Source of the DNA: Tumebacillus algifaecis
GTDB lineage: Bacteria; Bacillota; Bacilli; Tumebacillales; Tumebacillaceae
Assembly (NCBI RefSeq): GCF_002243515.1
Contig: NZ_CP022657.1
Location: 1,975,001-2,039,000 of the forward strand
Reading direction: 5' to 3'
Length of the DNA stretch: 64,000 bases
The translations under genes were made by a program, and so were the position numbers. Positions 40,542 to 48,610 of the stretch are shown piece after piece; position 1 is the first letter of the stretch; each line of letters starts with the position of its first letter. The notes beneath the pieces were generated by a model. That model ran no database searches, was not told the DNA's origin, and saw only the letters and a list, made by a program, of their open reading frames with translations.

Positions 40542-41314
40542 TGCTGATGCTACAGAATCAGATCGTCTTGATCACCGGTGCCTCCAGCGGTATCGGGCGA
40601 GACGCAGCACTATTGTTTGCGAAGCACGGCGCTTTGCCCGTGCTGACTGCACGTTCGATCGACAAACTAGAAGCGTTGTCGGCGGAGATCAAGCAGCTCT
40701 ATAATATCGAGGCACCTTTTTACGCGCTCGATGTCACCGACGGGGAACAAGTAGAGCGAGTGGTTGCAGAGGTGTTGCGGCGCTTTACCCGCATTGATCT
40801 CTTGTTGAACAGCTCGGGCTACGGCCTATTTATCCCGACCGATGAGATCGCGATGGAAGAGGTCGAAGGCATGATGAATGTCAATTACTTCGGCCTTGTT
40901 CGCGTGACCAAAGCGGTGTTGCCTTCCATGCAAAAGCGAAACAGCGGTCATATCATCAACCTCGCCTCGATCGCCTCCTTTATGGCTGGAAAGAAACATG
41001 GTGCATATGCGGCGACCAAACATGCGGTGATGGGCTTCTCCGACGCGTTGCGCTATGAACTGCACGGCACGGGGGTTACATTATCTACAATCAACCCCGG
41101 CCCAGTCGAGACGCCCTTCTTCGACCGAGCCGATCGGAAGAGCGTCCCGAAGCTCGTCCGCTTCTTAACATCTGAGGAAGTGGCAGCGACGGTATTGAAA
41201 GCGGCGGTCCAAAAAAAGCCGCTCTATCTGATGCCAAAATCGGCTGGTATTCCGGTCAAACTTCGCCATCTGTTCCCTCGCCTGTACGACTGGGCGATGA
41301 GCATTGTCAAATAA
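40541..41314 (+). CDS. SDR-family oxidoreductase
   Basis: A 257-residue short-chain dehydrogenase. The cofactor motif is ITGASSGIGRDAALLFAKHG; NSSGYGLF corresponds to the NNAG motif; the catalytic Ser and YxxxK are in NLASIASFMAGKKHGAYAATKHAVMG. A hydrophobic C-terminus (LRHLFPRLYDWAMSIVK) suggests loose membrane contact, as in several YqjQ/DltE-like SDRs. ATG 40541 overlaps the rhodanese stop (TAATG), so the genes are coupled; ATG 40547 is an alternative. The substrate is unknown. Confidence 0.9.
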   Translation: MLMLQNQIVLITGASSGIGRDAALLFAKHGALPVLTARSIDKLEALSAEIKQLYNIEAPFYALDVTDGEQVERVVAEVLRRFTRIDLLLNSSGYGLFIPTDEIAMEEVEGMMNVNYFGLVRVTKAVLPSMQKRNSGHIINLASIASFMAGKKHGAYAATKHAVMGFSDALRYELHGTGVTLSTINPGPVETPFFDRADRKSVPKLVRFLTSEEVAATVLKAAVQKKPLYLMPKSAGIPVKLRHLFPRLYDWAMSIVK

Positions 41315-41351
41315 AAACAGCTCCCTCCATAGCGGAGGGAGCTGTTTTTTT
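41313..41351. terminator. Bidirectional intrinsic terminator
   Basis: AAAAACAGCTCCCTCC and GGAGGGAGCTGTTTTTTT pair with loop ATAGC at the end of the cysK cluster. Confidence 0.92.
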
Positions 41352-41730
41352 ACTGGACGAAATGGTTATACGAATTGCCGGGCAGGAAGAACGGTTCTAA
41401 AAAGAAGAATTGGCGCGGTGAGCCGTTATAGATGGCATGAAGGATCGGTAGCATGTCATCGACGTGCAGATCGAAGCGCTCCTCATACTGAAGCGTAACA
41501 TCGTTCAACTGTACTTGGTGATTGCGGTAGATCACACTTTCTTCGAGCTCTTTGTACGGGAACTTCTGCACTGCCGCTCGCAGGAAGTTGTGTCTGGAAT
41601 CGGCGGTGAACAGCGTGAAATGTCCCTGTTCGTCGAGAAACAGTACACCTTCCGGTTTGTAGTAGTAATCGTCAGGCTCTTCAACGTTTATAAGATAAAC
41701 ATTGGTGATGCGCGTAGGTTTTTTTCTCAT
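41350..41730 (-). CDS. Hypothetical protein, 126 aa
   Basis: A soluble protein with alternating short strands: ITNVYLINVEEPDDYYYKPE, GVLFLDEQGHFTLFTADS, VIYRNHQVQLNDVTLQYE. The C-terminus is aromatic (RQFFFLEPFFLPGNSYNHF). The many regularly spaced strands suggest a small beta-barrel or beta-sandwich. ATG 41730 has GGGAGCGAG upstream at a long distance. No family is recognised. Confidence 0.65.
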   Translation of the reverse strand: MRKKPTRITNVYLINVEEPDDYYYKPEGVLFLDEQGHFTLFTADSRHNFLRAAVQKFPYKELEESVIYRNHQVQLNDVTLQYEERFDLHVDDMLPILHAIYNGSPRQFFFLEPFFLPGNSYNHFVQ

Positions 41731-41783
41731 TGTGGACTCGCTCCCGTTTGGATCATTAATTGAATTTATCCTGTTTTGGATGA

Positions 41784-41812
41784 TTGACTTCGAATTTCAG
41801 ACAAGGTAAAAT
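41784..41812 (+). promoter_or_regulatory. Promoter of cold shock gene
   Basis: TTGACT (41784-41789) and TAAAAT (41807-41812) are 17 bases apart. The implied 5-prime leader is about 60 bases, shorter than the long thermosensor leaders of some csp genes. Confidence 0.65.
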
Positions 41813-41881
41813 ATTACACAAAGGTAAGGTTGAAACGACTAGTCTTGCCTTTATCTTTAATGTACCGTTAGGAGGATTTCC

Positions 41882-42082
41882 ATGCAAGGTAAAGTGAAAT
41901 GGTTCAACGCTGAAAAAGGCTACGGTTTCATCGAATGTGATGATGAAGGCGGCGACGTATTCGTTCATTTTTCCGCGATTCAATCTGAAGGCTTCAAAAC
42001 ACTCGAAGAAGGTCAACCGGTAACTTTTGACATTGTCGAAGGCGCTCGTGGCCCGCAAGCATCAAACGTTATTAAGCAGTAA
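41882..42082 (+). CDS. Cold shock protein (CspA family)
   Basis: A 66-residue cold-shock-domain protein. RNP1 is [10 protein letters not shown] and RNP2 is VFVHFSAI; the start [14 protein letters not shown] is canonical. It binds single-stranded RNA and DNA and loosens RNA structure. ATG 41882 follows TTAGGAGGATTTCC. It has its own promoter and terminator, so is monocistronic. Bacillus-type genomes usually carry several paralogues; which this one is cannot be told. Confidence 0.97.
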   Translation: MQGKVKWFNAEKGYGFIECDDEGGDVFVHFSAIQSEGFKTLEEGQPVTFDIVEGARGPQASNVIKQ

Positions 42083-42095
42083 TAAACTGCGAACG

Positions 42096-42138
42096 AATCC
42101 TCTGGGAACCCATTCCCAGGGGATTTTTGTTTTTTTCA
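42096..42138 (+). terminator. Intrinsic terminator after csp
   Basis: AATCCTCTGGGAA and TTCCCAGGGGATT pair (one mismatch-like G-U) with loop CCCA and are followed by a T-rich tail. Confidence 0.88.
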
Positions 42139-42220
42139 AGTGTGGACGCGTCCAGCATACACTTGATATGTGAGGCCCATACTAGGTAGGCATACTTTAA
42201 CAGCTTTGTAAGGGGAGACC

Positions 42221-42832
42221 ATGATGAACCGAATCGAGTTGACCCTGTGGAAATGGGGGGACGTCCTGTACCGAATGATCAGACGGTTCGACTATGAGGA
42301 CCGACAGGGGAAAAATATTTTTCGCATCCGTGTGCGCCCTTACTCAGGGCCTGCGATCCACCTGCCGGGCGGAGAAGCGATACAAAGCGGTGACTGGGTT
42401 GGCTTCTTGCACTTTTATAATCTTCGTCTTCAACAAATCCTACATGGCGTCACGTCCGATAACCGCAGAGGCATGATCGTACTGCGGGAAACGCAGCGCT
42501 CGCTGCCGGAATTGGTCGAGTTTGTGCGCAAACATCCGTGCGGTGAACGAATCAAAGCGCTGATCGGCATCACGCTGTTAAACCGTGGGGTGGAGCCGCT
42601 TGGCTTTACGGTGCAAAGCGTACCAGAAACGAGTTGGTTTCGCTTTAAGGCGTGGTACATGCGGCTGATGATACGATTCTGCCATCCAGATGGCAAACGG
42701 CGAGTCAAACATCAAGGAAAAGATCTGCCCCTCAAATGCGTGCTGATTCCGGTGGAAGATTTGATTCGGAGGTATGGGCAAGTCTCATCCACAACTGTCA
42801 TAGACATAGAGAAGGGAACATCTAAATTGTGA
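42221..42832 (+). CDS. YkoP-like protein
   Basis: A 203-residue soluble protein. LFKWDRLYRM-like start (LWKWGDVLYRMIRRFDY), FRIRVRPYSGPAIHLPGGEA, SGDWVGFLHFYNLRLQQIL, ALIGITLLNRGVEPLGFTVQ and the HPDGKRRVKHQ segment match what I recall of YkoP-like domains, which also occur fused to polysaccharide deacetylases. A role in the cell envelope is therefore possible but not shown. ATG 42221 or 42224 follows GGGGAG. It precedes the half-size EamA-like gene by 21 bases. Confidence 0.55.
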   Translation: MMNRIELTLWKWGDVLYRMIRRFDYEDRQGKNIFRIRVRPYSGPAIHLPGGEAIQSGDWVGFLHFYNLRLQQILHGVTSDNRRGMIVLRETQRSLPELVEFVRKHPCGERIKALIGITLLNRGVEPLGFTVQSVPETSWFRFKAWYMRLMIRFCHPDGKRRVKHQGKDLPLKCVLIPVEDLIRRYGQVSSTTVIDIEKGTSKL

Positions 42833-42853
42833 GGGACGATTGAGGTGAAGTCT

Positions 42854-43306
42854 TTGAAAGCTTGGGTGGTCGCCGGCATCATCGCTGCGTTTGCGTATGG
42901 AGTGTACAGCATCCCGTTGAAATATTTAAGTTCAGACAAATATCTCAAAGCACCCCTGGAATTGATCGCGATGGGACTCGCCCTCGGCGTTGTCGTCACG
43001 GCGGCTGGATTTGCTTGGCTGCGCGGCGGAGTGGCGATCACGAGTGGCCCTTATCTGTGGACGCATCTCCTGATCGGGGCGGCAGCAGGCTCAGTTTGGT
43101 TGATTGGCACGCTGACGGTGACCGGAGCATTTCGCGACCCGGCGACCAATGTGGCGCAACTGATTCCGCTGGTCAACGCCAACACGTTGGTGGCTGTCGT
43201 CCTCGGTTTGATCTTTTTTCAGGAATTGGCCAATGGCGTCGAACTAGGCCGGATCGTGATCGGTGGCAGTTTGATTATGGTAGGCGGTTACATCTTGAGC
43301 GCCTAA
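42854..43306 (+). CDS. Half-size EamA/DMT-like membrane protein
   Basis: A 150-residue integral membrane protein with about five hydrophobic segments. The pattern AGIIAAFAYGVYSIPLKYLS at the N-terminus, DPATNVAQLIPLVNANTLVA and FFQELANGVELGRIVIGGSL near the C-terminus match the second half of EamA/DMT transporters (repeat unit of five helices). Half-size members act as dimers. TTG 42854 is chosen on spacing from GAGGTGA; the frame starts at 42845. Substrate unknown. Confidence 0.7.
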   Translation: MKAWVVAGIIAAFAYGVYSIPLKYLSSDKYLKAPLELIAMGLALGVVVTAAGFAWLRGGVAITSGPYLWTHLLIGAAAGSVWLIGTLTVTGAFRDPATNVAQLIPLVNANTLVAVVLGLIFFQELANGVELGRIVIGGSLIMVGGYILSA

Positions 43307-43349
43307 TCTTATCGAATATGTCTGAAAATTACATCTACAGTGAAATGTG

Positions 43350-43396
43350 AAACCCCTTCCCTTTGTGATCCGTCTATACTTGGGCAGGGGTTTTTC
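43350..43396 (+). terminator. Intrinsic terminator
   Basis: AAACCCCTTCCC and GGGCAGGGGTTT pair over a 20-base loop, followed by TTTTTCTG. Confidence 0.7.
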
Positions 43397-43420
43397 TGTG
43401 GACAGAAAAACGGCTGGCGC

Positions 43421-43457
43421 TACGAAAAGAAGTAAGAGGTACGAAAAGAAGTGAGAG
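43421..43457 (+). repeat. Two-copy 19-bp direct repeat
   Basis: TACGAAAAGAAGTRAGAG occurs at 43421 and again at 43440, one base different. It lies in the 270-base gap before the penicillin-binding protein gene. It may be a regulator site or leftover slippage; no gene in the gap is convincing. Confidence 0.6.
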
Positions 43458-43576
43458 CGATGAGGTTGAACGCTTTATTTTGCGGTCAGAGAGACGGAAA
43501 TCGCGATTCTTGTACGGGAAGCTCGTTTGTAGGATAGCGGGTCGTGCAGTAGAATGTGCAAAAGAGGTGATAGGTT

Positions 43577-46006
43577 GTGGGGAAAAAAATCTTGAGGAGC
43601 ATCTTGATCGCCTTTTTGGTGACGGGCATCGCTGTCATTCTCATCGGATGCAGCATTGCGCTCCCGACTTTTGATAAATCAAAGCTGGAGATCGAATACA
43701 AGACCTCGTACATTTATGATCGAGACGGTAACGAGATCATGTCCTTTCAATCGGTTGCTGGTGAAGGGGCCAAATTGAGTGAGATCCCTAAGCAATTGCA
43801 AGAGGCGATCGTAGCGGTCGAGGACACTCGATTTAAAGATCATAACGGTGTCGATTTCCGAGCGATCGGTCGTGCAGTCTATCGCGACATCATTACCGGC
43901 TCGAAAGCGGAAGGCGGCTCGACGATCACACAGCAGCTCGCCAAAAACGTCTACCTCTCCCACGAGAAGACGTTTACGCGCAAGGTAAAGGAGATTTCGC
44001 TTGCTGCTCAGATTGAACGCAATTATTCAAAGGATGACATTTTGGAAATGTATTTCAACCGCATCACGTTTGCGGGCAACGTGACCGGAATTAAATATGC
44101 AGCAGAAATTTATTTTGACAAAGGTGACCATATGGAAGACTTGTCGCTGGCAGAGAACGCGTTGCTGGCCGGTCTTCCGAACGCTCCGAGCGCGTACAAT
44201 CCACGCATCAATCCGGAACTGTCCATCCAACGTCGAAACATCGTGCTCGATCAGATGCTCAAGTATGAGTACATCTCGCAAGCAGAGTATGACACTGCGA
44301 CCACCGAACCGCTGATGCTCTCGGAGAAGCCGGGCACCGACATCAAGGGCATGGACCAAGTGGTCAAGTACCCTTATTATCTCGACTACGTGCTGGAAGA
44401 GGCATCGAACAAACTCGGTATCGAAGCGGAGCAGGTGTTGCGCGGCGGGGTGAAAGTGTACACCAACCTCGATCCGAAACTGCAAGACACGCTGCAAGAG
44501 GCCTATCGAAACGCCGAGAACTTCCCGCGCAATGCGGCGGATGGAATGTGGGCGCAGTCGGCATCGGTCATCGTTGATCCAGAGTCGGGCGGCGTGCTTG
44601 CACTGGTCGGCGGTCGTGATACGCCGGATACGGAGCACACTCCGCAGGCTGTGCTCAACCGTGCCTCGATGTCAAAAGTTCGTCCGGGCTCGTCGTTTAA
44701 GCCGATCATCGTCTACGGACCTGCGATCGACACGGGCAAATATTCGACTTCCTCGATCTTGAATAACAAAGCGGGTACCGAGTTCGCAGGTGGCTACAAG
44801 CCGAACAACTGGAAATTATGGCCGAAGGACAAAGTGTCGCTGACCGAAGCGGTCATCTGGTCGCTCAACATCCCGGCCGTGTCGGTGCTAAACGACATGG
44901 GCGCCGATGTCGGCTATTCCTACGCGACGAAAAACTTTGGGATTCCATTGAAAAAAGAAGACTCGCAGCGTCTGGGTGTTGCACTTGGCGATGTTGACTT
45001 GACACCGCTTGATCTGGCGGGCGCCTACACCGCTTTTGCCAACAACGGTGTGCGCACCGAGCCTTATGCGATTCGCGAAATTCAAAATGCTAGCGGTGAT
45101 ACGATCGCTTCAATCGGCGTGAAAACTCACAATGCGATCAAGCCGGATACGGCCAAAACGATGACCAAGCTTTTGAAAAGCGCGGTCGAACAAGGAACTG
45201 GCACCAGTGCCCGGATCTCCGGACGCGATGTGGCGGGCAAAACGGGAACGACCGAGATGGGCAACACGGGCGGCAACCGCGATGCTTGGTTTGCAGGCTA
45301 CACGCCGGGCTATGTGATGGTGACATGGATGGGCTTCGACCAATCGGACGAACAGCACTATCTTGGAAGCCAAGGCTCGGAAATTCCGGCCTCCTTGTTC
45401 TCCAAGGTCCTGTCAAAAGGGTTGCAAGGCCGTCCGGCTCCGCGCTTTGACACCAACGTCACAGAGAAGCCGGTCAATGAAGAAAAGGATGACAAGGACA
45501 AGGCGATCATCAACGATCTGTCTGTAACTCTGCAAGGCAACAAGGCGGTCGTCTCCTGGTCTCCGGTCGATGTGAAAGACGTAAAATACTTCCTGTTCCG
45601 CGCCGAGAAGAACTCGAATGGCACGGTCTCCAATTCGGGAGGTATCGGAGAGTTGACCAAGCCGGGTTATACGGACAGCACTGTGCAACCGGGCAAGACC
45701 TATCTTTATTCTGTTGTCGTCATGAAAGGCAGCGAGAAACTATCCGACTCGAACTTTGCCCAACTGACCGTACCCGGTCAGGAACCAACACCGCCGCAGG
45801 TGCCACAAGAACCACAGTCGCCGGGCGGAGGTAGCGATAAGCCGCCGACCGATCCGACACCGCCGGGTACACAGGTGCCGAATCAACCGAATCAGCCAGG
45901 CCAACCGGGGGATGGCAATACCACGCCGCCCCAGCCGGGTGGCGGTGATCCGGGTGGAGGCGAAACGGGCGGGGGAGTCAATCCGAATCCAAACGGTGGT
46001 ACCTGA
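43577..46006 (+). CDS. Class A penicillin-binding protein (PBP1A type)
   Basis: An 809-residue bifunctional peptidoglycan synthase. A single N-terminal membrane helix (SILIAFLVTGIAVILIGCSI) precedes the GT51 glycosyltransferase: VEDTRFKDHNGVDFRAIGRA, GGSTITQQLAKNVYL and the segment YFNRITFAGNVTGIKYAAEI. The transpeptidase has SxxK in RPGSSFKPI, SxN in WSLNIPAV and KTG in AGKTGTTEMG. A fibronectin type III-like module (about 640-720) and a Pro/Gly-rich tail (TPPQVPQEPQSPGG..., about 80 residues) complete it. GTG 43577 follows AGAGGTGA. It is monocistronic with a terminator. Confidence 0.94.
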   Translation: MGKKILRSILIAFLVTGIAVILIGCSIALPTFDKSKLEIEYKTSYIYDRDGNEIMSFQSVAGEGAKLSEIPKQLQEAIVAVEDTRFKDHNGVDFRAIGRAVYRDIITGSKAEGGSTITQQLAKNVYLSHEKTFTRKVKEISLAAQIERNYSKDDILEMYFNRITFAGNVTGIKYAAEIYFDKGDHMEDLSLAENALLAGLPNAPSAYNPRINPELSIQRRNIVLDQMLKYEYISQAEYDTATTEPLMLSEKPGTDIKGMDQVVKYPYYLDYVLEEASNKLGIEAEQVLRGGVKVYTNLDPKLQDTLQEAYRNAENFPRNAADGMWAQSASVIVDPESGGVLALVGGRDTPDTEHTPQAVLNRASMSKVRPGSSFKPIIVYGPAIDTGKYSTSSILNNKAGTEFAGGYKPNNWKLWPKDKVSLTEAVIWSLNIPAVSVLNDMGADVGYSYATKNFGIPLKKEDSQRLGVALGDVDLTPLDLAGAYTAFANNGVRTEPYAIREIQNASGDTIASIGVKTHNAIKPDTAKTMTKLLKSAVEQGTGTSARISGRDVAGKTGTTEMGNTGGNRDAWFAGYTPGYVMVTWMGFDQSDEQHYLGSQGSEIPASLFSKVLSKGLQGRPAPRFDTNVTEKPVNEEKDDKDKAIINDLSVTLQGNKAVVSWSPVDVKDVKYFLFRAEKNSNGTVSNSGGIGELTKPGYTDSTVQPGKTYLYSVVVMKGSEKLSDSNFAQLTVPGQEPTPPQVPQEPQSPGGGSDKPPTDPTPPGTQVPNQPNQPGQPGDGNTTPPQPGGGDPGGGETGGGVNPNPNGGT

Positions 46007-46016
46007 TCCTGATTGT

Positions 46017-46056
46017 GGACTTCTTTATCTCAGGATGAAGAAGTCCATTTCTTCTT
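46017..46056 (+). terminator. Intrinsic terminator
   Basis: GGACTTCTT and AAGAAGTCC pair around a 12-base loop, followed by ATTTCTTCTT. Confidence 0.75.
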
Positions 46057-46135
46057 ATGTGGAGCATGATTTCGGCAGAGATAGGTAAGCTATGGAGAAC
46101 GAGGCTTTGATCGGGAAAATACAGCCAGACGTTAT

Positions 46136-46165
46136 TTGACAACAGAGGTGCGATTTGTTTATAGT
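46136..46165 (+). promoter_or_regulatory. Promoter of folE
   Basis: A perfect -35 TTGACA (46136-46141) and TATAGT (46160-46165) are 18 bases apart, with about 70 bases of leader to the folE start. Confidence 0.7.
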
Positions 46166-46238
46166 AGGGATTGCATTTCTATGATTCTATGTACAATAGA
46201 TCAAGCTATTGTCCGACATTCGCTAGGAGGTTTCTGCA

Positions 46239-46802
46239 ATGGCATTTGATTACGATAAATTACAATCTGCAGTCCGCATGCTTTTGGAAGCGGTCGGTGA
46301 AAACCCAGATCGTGAAGGATTGCTCGACACACCGAAGCGTGTCGCTAAGATGTACGCCGAAGTGTTCGAAGGTCTCGGCAAAAATCCGGAAGATGAACTT
46401 TCGGCGATCTTTAATGAAATGCATGAAGAAGTGGTGATCGTCAAGGACATCCCGTTTTTCTCGATGTGCGAACATCACCTCGTACCTTTTTATGGCAAGG
46501 CGCATGTCGCCTATATTCCACGTAACGGTCAAGTGACCGGACTTTCCAAGCTGGCTCGCGTTGTCGAAACGGTGGCACGTCAACCGCAACTGCAAGAGCG
46601 CATCACATCGACCGTTGCCGATACGCTGGTCAACAAGCTCAATCCGCATGGAGTAGCGGTCATCGTCGAGGCGGAGCACATGTGCATGACGATGCGCGGT
46701 GTTAAGAAGCCGGGTGCATCGACCATCACCACCTCCGTGCGAGGCATCTACCAAGAGTCTGCCGGAGCGCGTGCAGAAGTGTTCTCGCTGATGCGTGGCT
46801 AA
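46239..46802 (+). CDS. folE: GTP cyclohydrolase I
   Basis: A 187-residue enzyme that converts GTP to dihydroneopterin triphosphate, the first step to folate (and to queuosine or biopterins). The zinc ligands are Cys and His in [20 protein letters not shown] and the second Cys in [17 protein letters not shown]. The N-terminal helix [20 protein letters not shown] is typical. ATG 46239 follows TAGGAGG. It is flanked by a promoter and a terminator, so is monocistronic; no other folate gene is in the window. Confidence 0.95.
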   Translation: MAFDYDKLQSAVRMLLEAVGENPDREGLLDTPKRVAKMYAEVFEGLGKNPEDELSAIFNEMHEEVVIVKDIPFFSMCEHHLVPFYGKAHVAYIPRNGQVTGLSKLARVVETVARQPQLQERITSTVADTLVNKLNPHGVAVIVEAEHMCMTMRGVKKPGASTITTSVRGIYQESAGARAEVFSLMRG

Positions 46803-46826
46803 GCGGTCAATCAATAGGTTCCATTT

Positions 46827-46857
46827 AAAAGGATGCCGTCAGCGGCATCCTTTTTTC
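46827..46857 (+). terminator. Intrinsic terminator after folE
   Basis: AAAAGGATGCCG and CGGCATCCTTTTTT pair with loop TCAG. Confidence 0.9.
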
Positions 46858-46892
46858 TGTCCGTTCTGGTATGATAACTATCAGGAGGCGAA

Positions 46893-47851
46893 ATGTTGAT
46901 GAAACAGCGATTACTGGAGTTACTGGGGATCGAATATCCGATTGTCGAAGGCGGCATGGCGTATATCGGGGACGGGAATCTGGCAGCGGCCGTCTCGAAT
47001 GCAGGCGCCTTTGGTCAGGTCGGCTCGGCCGGACGCACGCTTTCCGATTTTGAACAGCAAATCAGACTCGCCAGCGAGCGGACGGCGCGACCTTTTGGGG
47101 TCAACCTACCGATCGGGGAGCACAGCGACCCGCGCGAACGAGTTGAAATGATCTTAAAATACAAAGAGCACATTCGAGCGGTATCGATCTCTGCAGGCAA
47201 TCCCAAACCATACATACCCGTTTTTAAAGAAGCAGGACTGCCGGTGATGGTCGTCGTCTCGACGGCGATGCATGCGGCAAAGGCAGAGCAGGCTGGCGCT
47301 GACATCTTGATCGCAGAAGGAACCGAAGCTGGAGGGCACAACGGTCCGGCTGAATTGACCACCTTTGCGTTGATCCCGCAGGCGGTAAGCGCCGTCTCCA
47401 TTCCGGTGGTCGCAGCGGGCGGCGTAGCGGACGGACGCGGCTTGGCGGCGGCGCTCGCACTTGGCGCAGCAGGCGTGCAGATCGGCACCTTGTTGATCGC
47501 TACAGTGGAGTCCCCGGCACATGACATGTACAAACAGGCACTGCTCACCGCCCGTGGCGAGGATACGACGATGATGGAGCGCAGCGTCGGTGGCGTCACC
47601 CGCGTGTTGAAAGGTTCGTATATCGATGAGGTGCTGGCGTTTGAGAAGACGGGGCCGACCCGTGAGACGCTCTACCCTTACATCAAAGGGAGAAGAACCG
47701 TCTCGCCGTGCTCGAAGGTAAACTGGATCAGGGCTATGCTTACAGTGGACAGGGTGTTGGGTTGATCGATGAGATACTCCCTGTCGAAAAGGTGGTTCGC
47801 AAACTGGTCGAAGAGGCACGGCGTACAATTGCAACTCTCCCCACCCTGTAA
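46893..47851 (+). pseudogene. Nitronate monooxygenase/FabK-like flavoenzyme, frameshifted near the C-terminus
   Basis: The open frame 46893-47765 encodes a TIM-barrel flavoprotein: start LLGIEYPIVEGGMAYIGDG, FMN-site segments ILIAEGTEAGGHNGPAELTT and PVVAAGGVADGRGLAAALAL, then QIGTLLIATVESPAHDMYKQ. These are seen in 2-nitropropane dioxygenase and FabK enzymes. After KG at about 47690 the frame stops matching the family. In the +2 frame the expected C-terminus is intact (NRLAVLEGKLDQGYAYSGQG, VGLIDEILPVEKVVRKLVEE) to TAA 47851. One extra G in GGG at 47688-47690 would restore a 319-residue protein. Damage or a sequencing error are both possible. ATG 46893 follows AGGAGG. Confidence 0.8.
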
Positions 47852-47852
47852 G

Positions 47853-47903
47853 TAAAAAAAGCCCCGCGGCTCACGGTATCGGTTACGTGAGCTTGAGCGG
47901 GGC
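47853..47903 (-). terminator. Intrinsic terminator of the metallophosphoesterase gene
   Basis: GCCCCGC and GCGGGGC form the outer stem with an inner GCTCACG/CGTGAGC stem. The T run lies on the minus strand, just past the gene's stop, which is inside the stem. Confidence 0.7.
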
Positions 47904-48575
47904 AAAATCGAGGAAATCACAGGCGGTCAGGTGAAACTCGATGCCGTGATGCAGACCTTGCAGGGCATGGCGATGGCCTTCCTTGCCGTGCAGGTGGCCG
48001 TAGACCACTTGATCGACCGGATATTGGGCCAGCACTTCCATGAAGCCGGAGGAATGATGCTTCTCATTGGTCGGTGGGTAATGCAACATGACATACAGAT
48101 GTTTCGCTTTCTGCTTCATCGCAGCATCGAGCGACATTTGCAGACGCAGGACTTCGCGTTCGTACACTTTGCGGTCATGTTCATCAAACATGTACCCGCC
48201 CGGACAGTCCCAGCCGCGAACCCCGGCAATCGTGACATCGCCGATGGTGATCGCATCGTTTTGCAGGGCGTGAATCGAAGGATGCAATGCTTTGCGCACT
48301 TTGGAGATGGAAGCCCACCAATAGTCGTGGTTGCCGCGAATCATCACTTTAGTGCCGGGCAGCGCAGCGACATAATCAAGGTCCTGCTTCGCTTCGTCTA
48401 AATACATCGCCCAGGAGATATCACCGGGAATCAGCACGAGGTCATCTGGCGAAACGACAGCCTCCCAAGCAGCACGGATCTTCTCCGGGTGGTCCGTCCA
48501 ATTGTCGCCGAAAATATCCATCGGCTTGGGATTGGCAAAAGAAAGATGCAAATCGCCGAGGGCGAATATGTTCAT
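47883..48575 (-). CDS. Metallophosphoesterase
   Basis: A 230-residue calcineurin-like phosphoesterase with the full metal set: DLHLSF, PGDISWAM, GNHDYWW, then the His of MLHYPPTNEKH and GHLHGKEGH. Members include nucleotide and phosphodiester hydrolases; the substrate is not apparent. ATG 48575 is preferred (AAAGGA ten bases upstream); the frame goes on to GTG 48584, which nearly overlaps that site. The rhomboid gene diverges from it. Confidence 0.9.
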   Translation of the reverse strand: MNIFALGDLHLSFANPKPMDIFGDNWTDHPEKIRAAWEAVVSPDDLVLIPGDISWAMYLDEAKQDLDYVAALPGTKVMIRGNHDYWWASISKVRKALHPSIHALQNDAITIGDVTIAGVRGWDCPGGYMFDEHDRKVYEREVLRLQMSLDAAMKQKAKHLYVMLHYPPTNEKHHSSGFMEVLAQYPVDQVVYGHLHGKEGHRHALQGLHHGIEFHLTACDFLDFAPLKLT

Positions 48576-48610
48576 GTAGGACACATCCTTTCAAGGGGGT
48601 GAACGGGAGC

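Noticed and set aside
43448-43536. Short ORF starting GTG before the PBP gene
   Set aside because: No matching ribosome site and composition is not protein-like.
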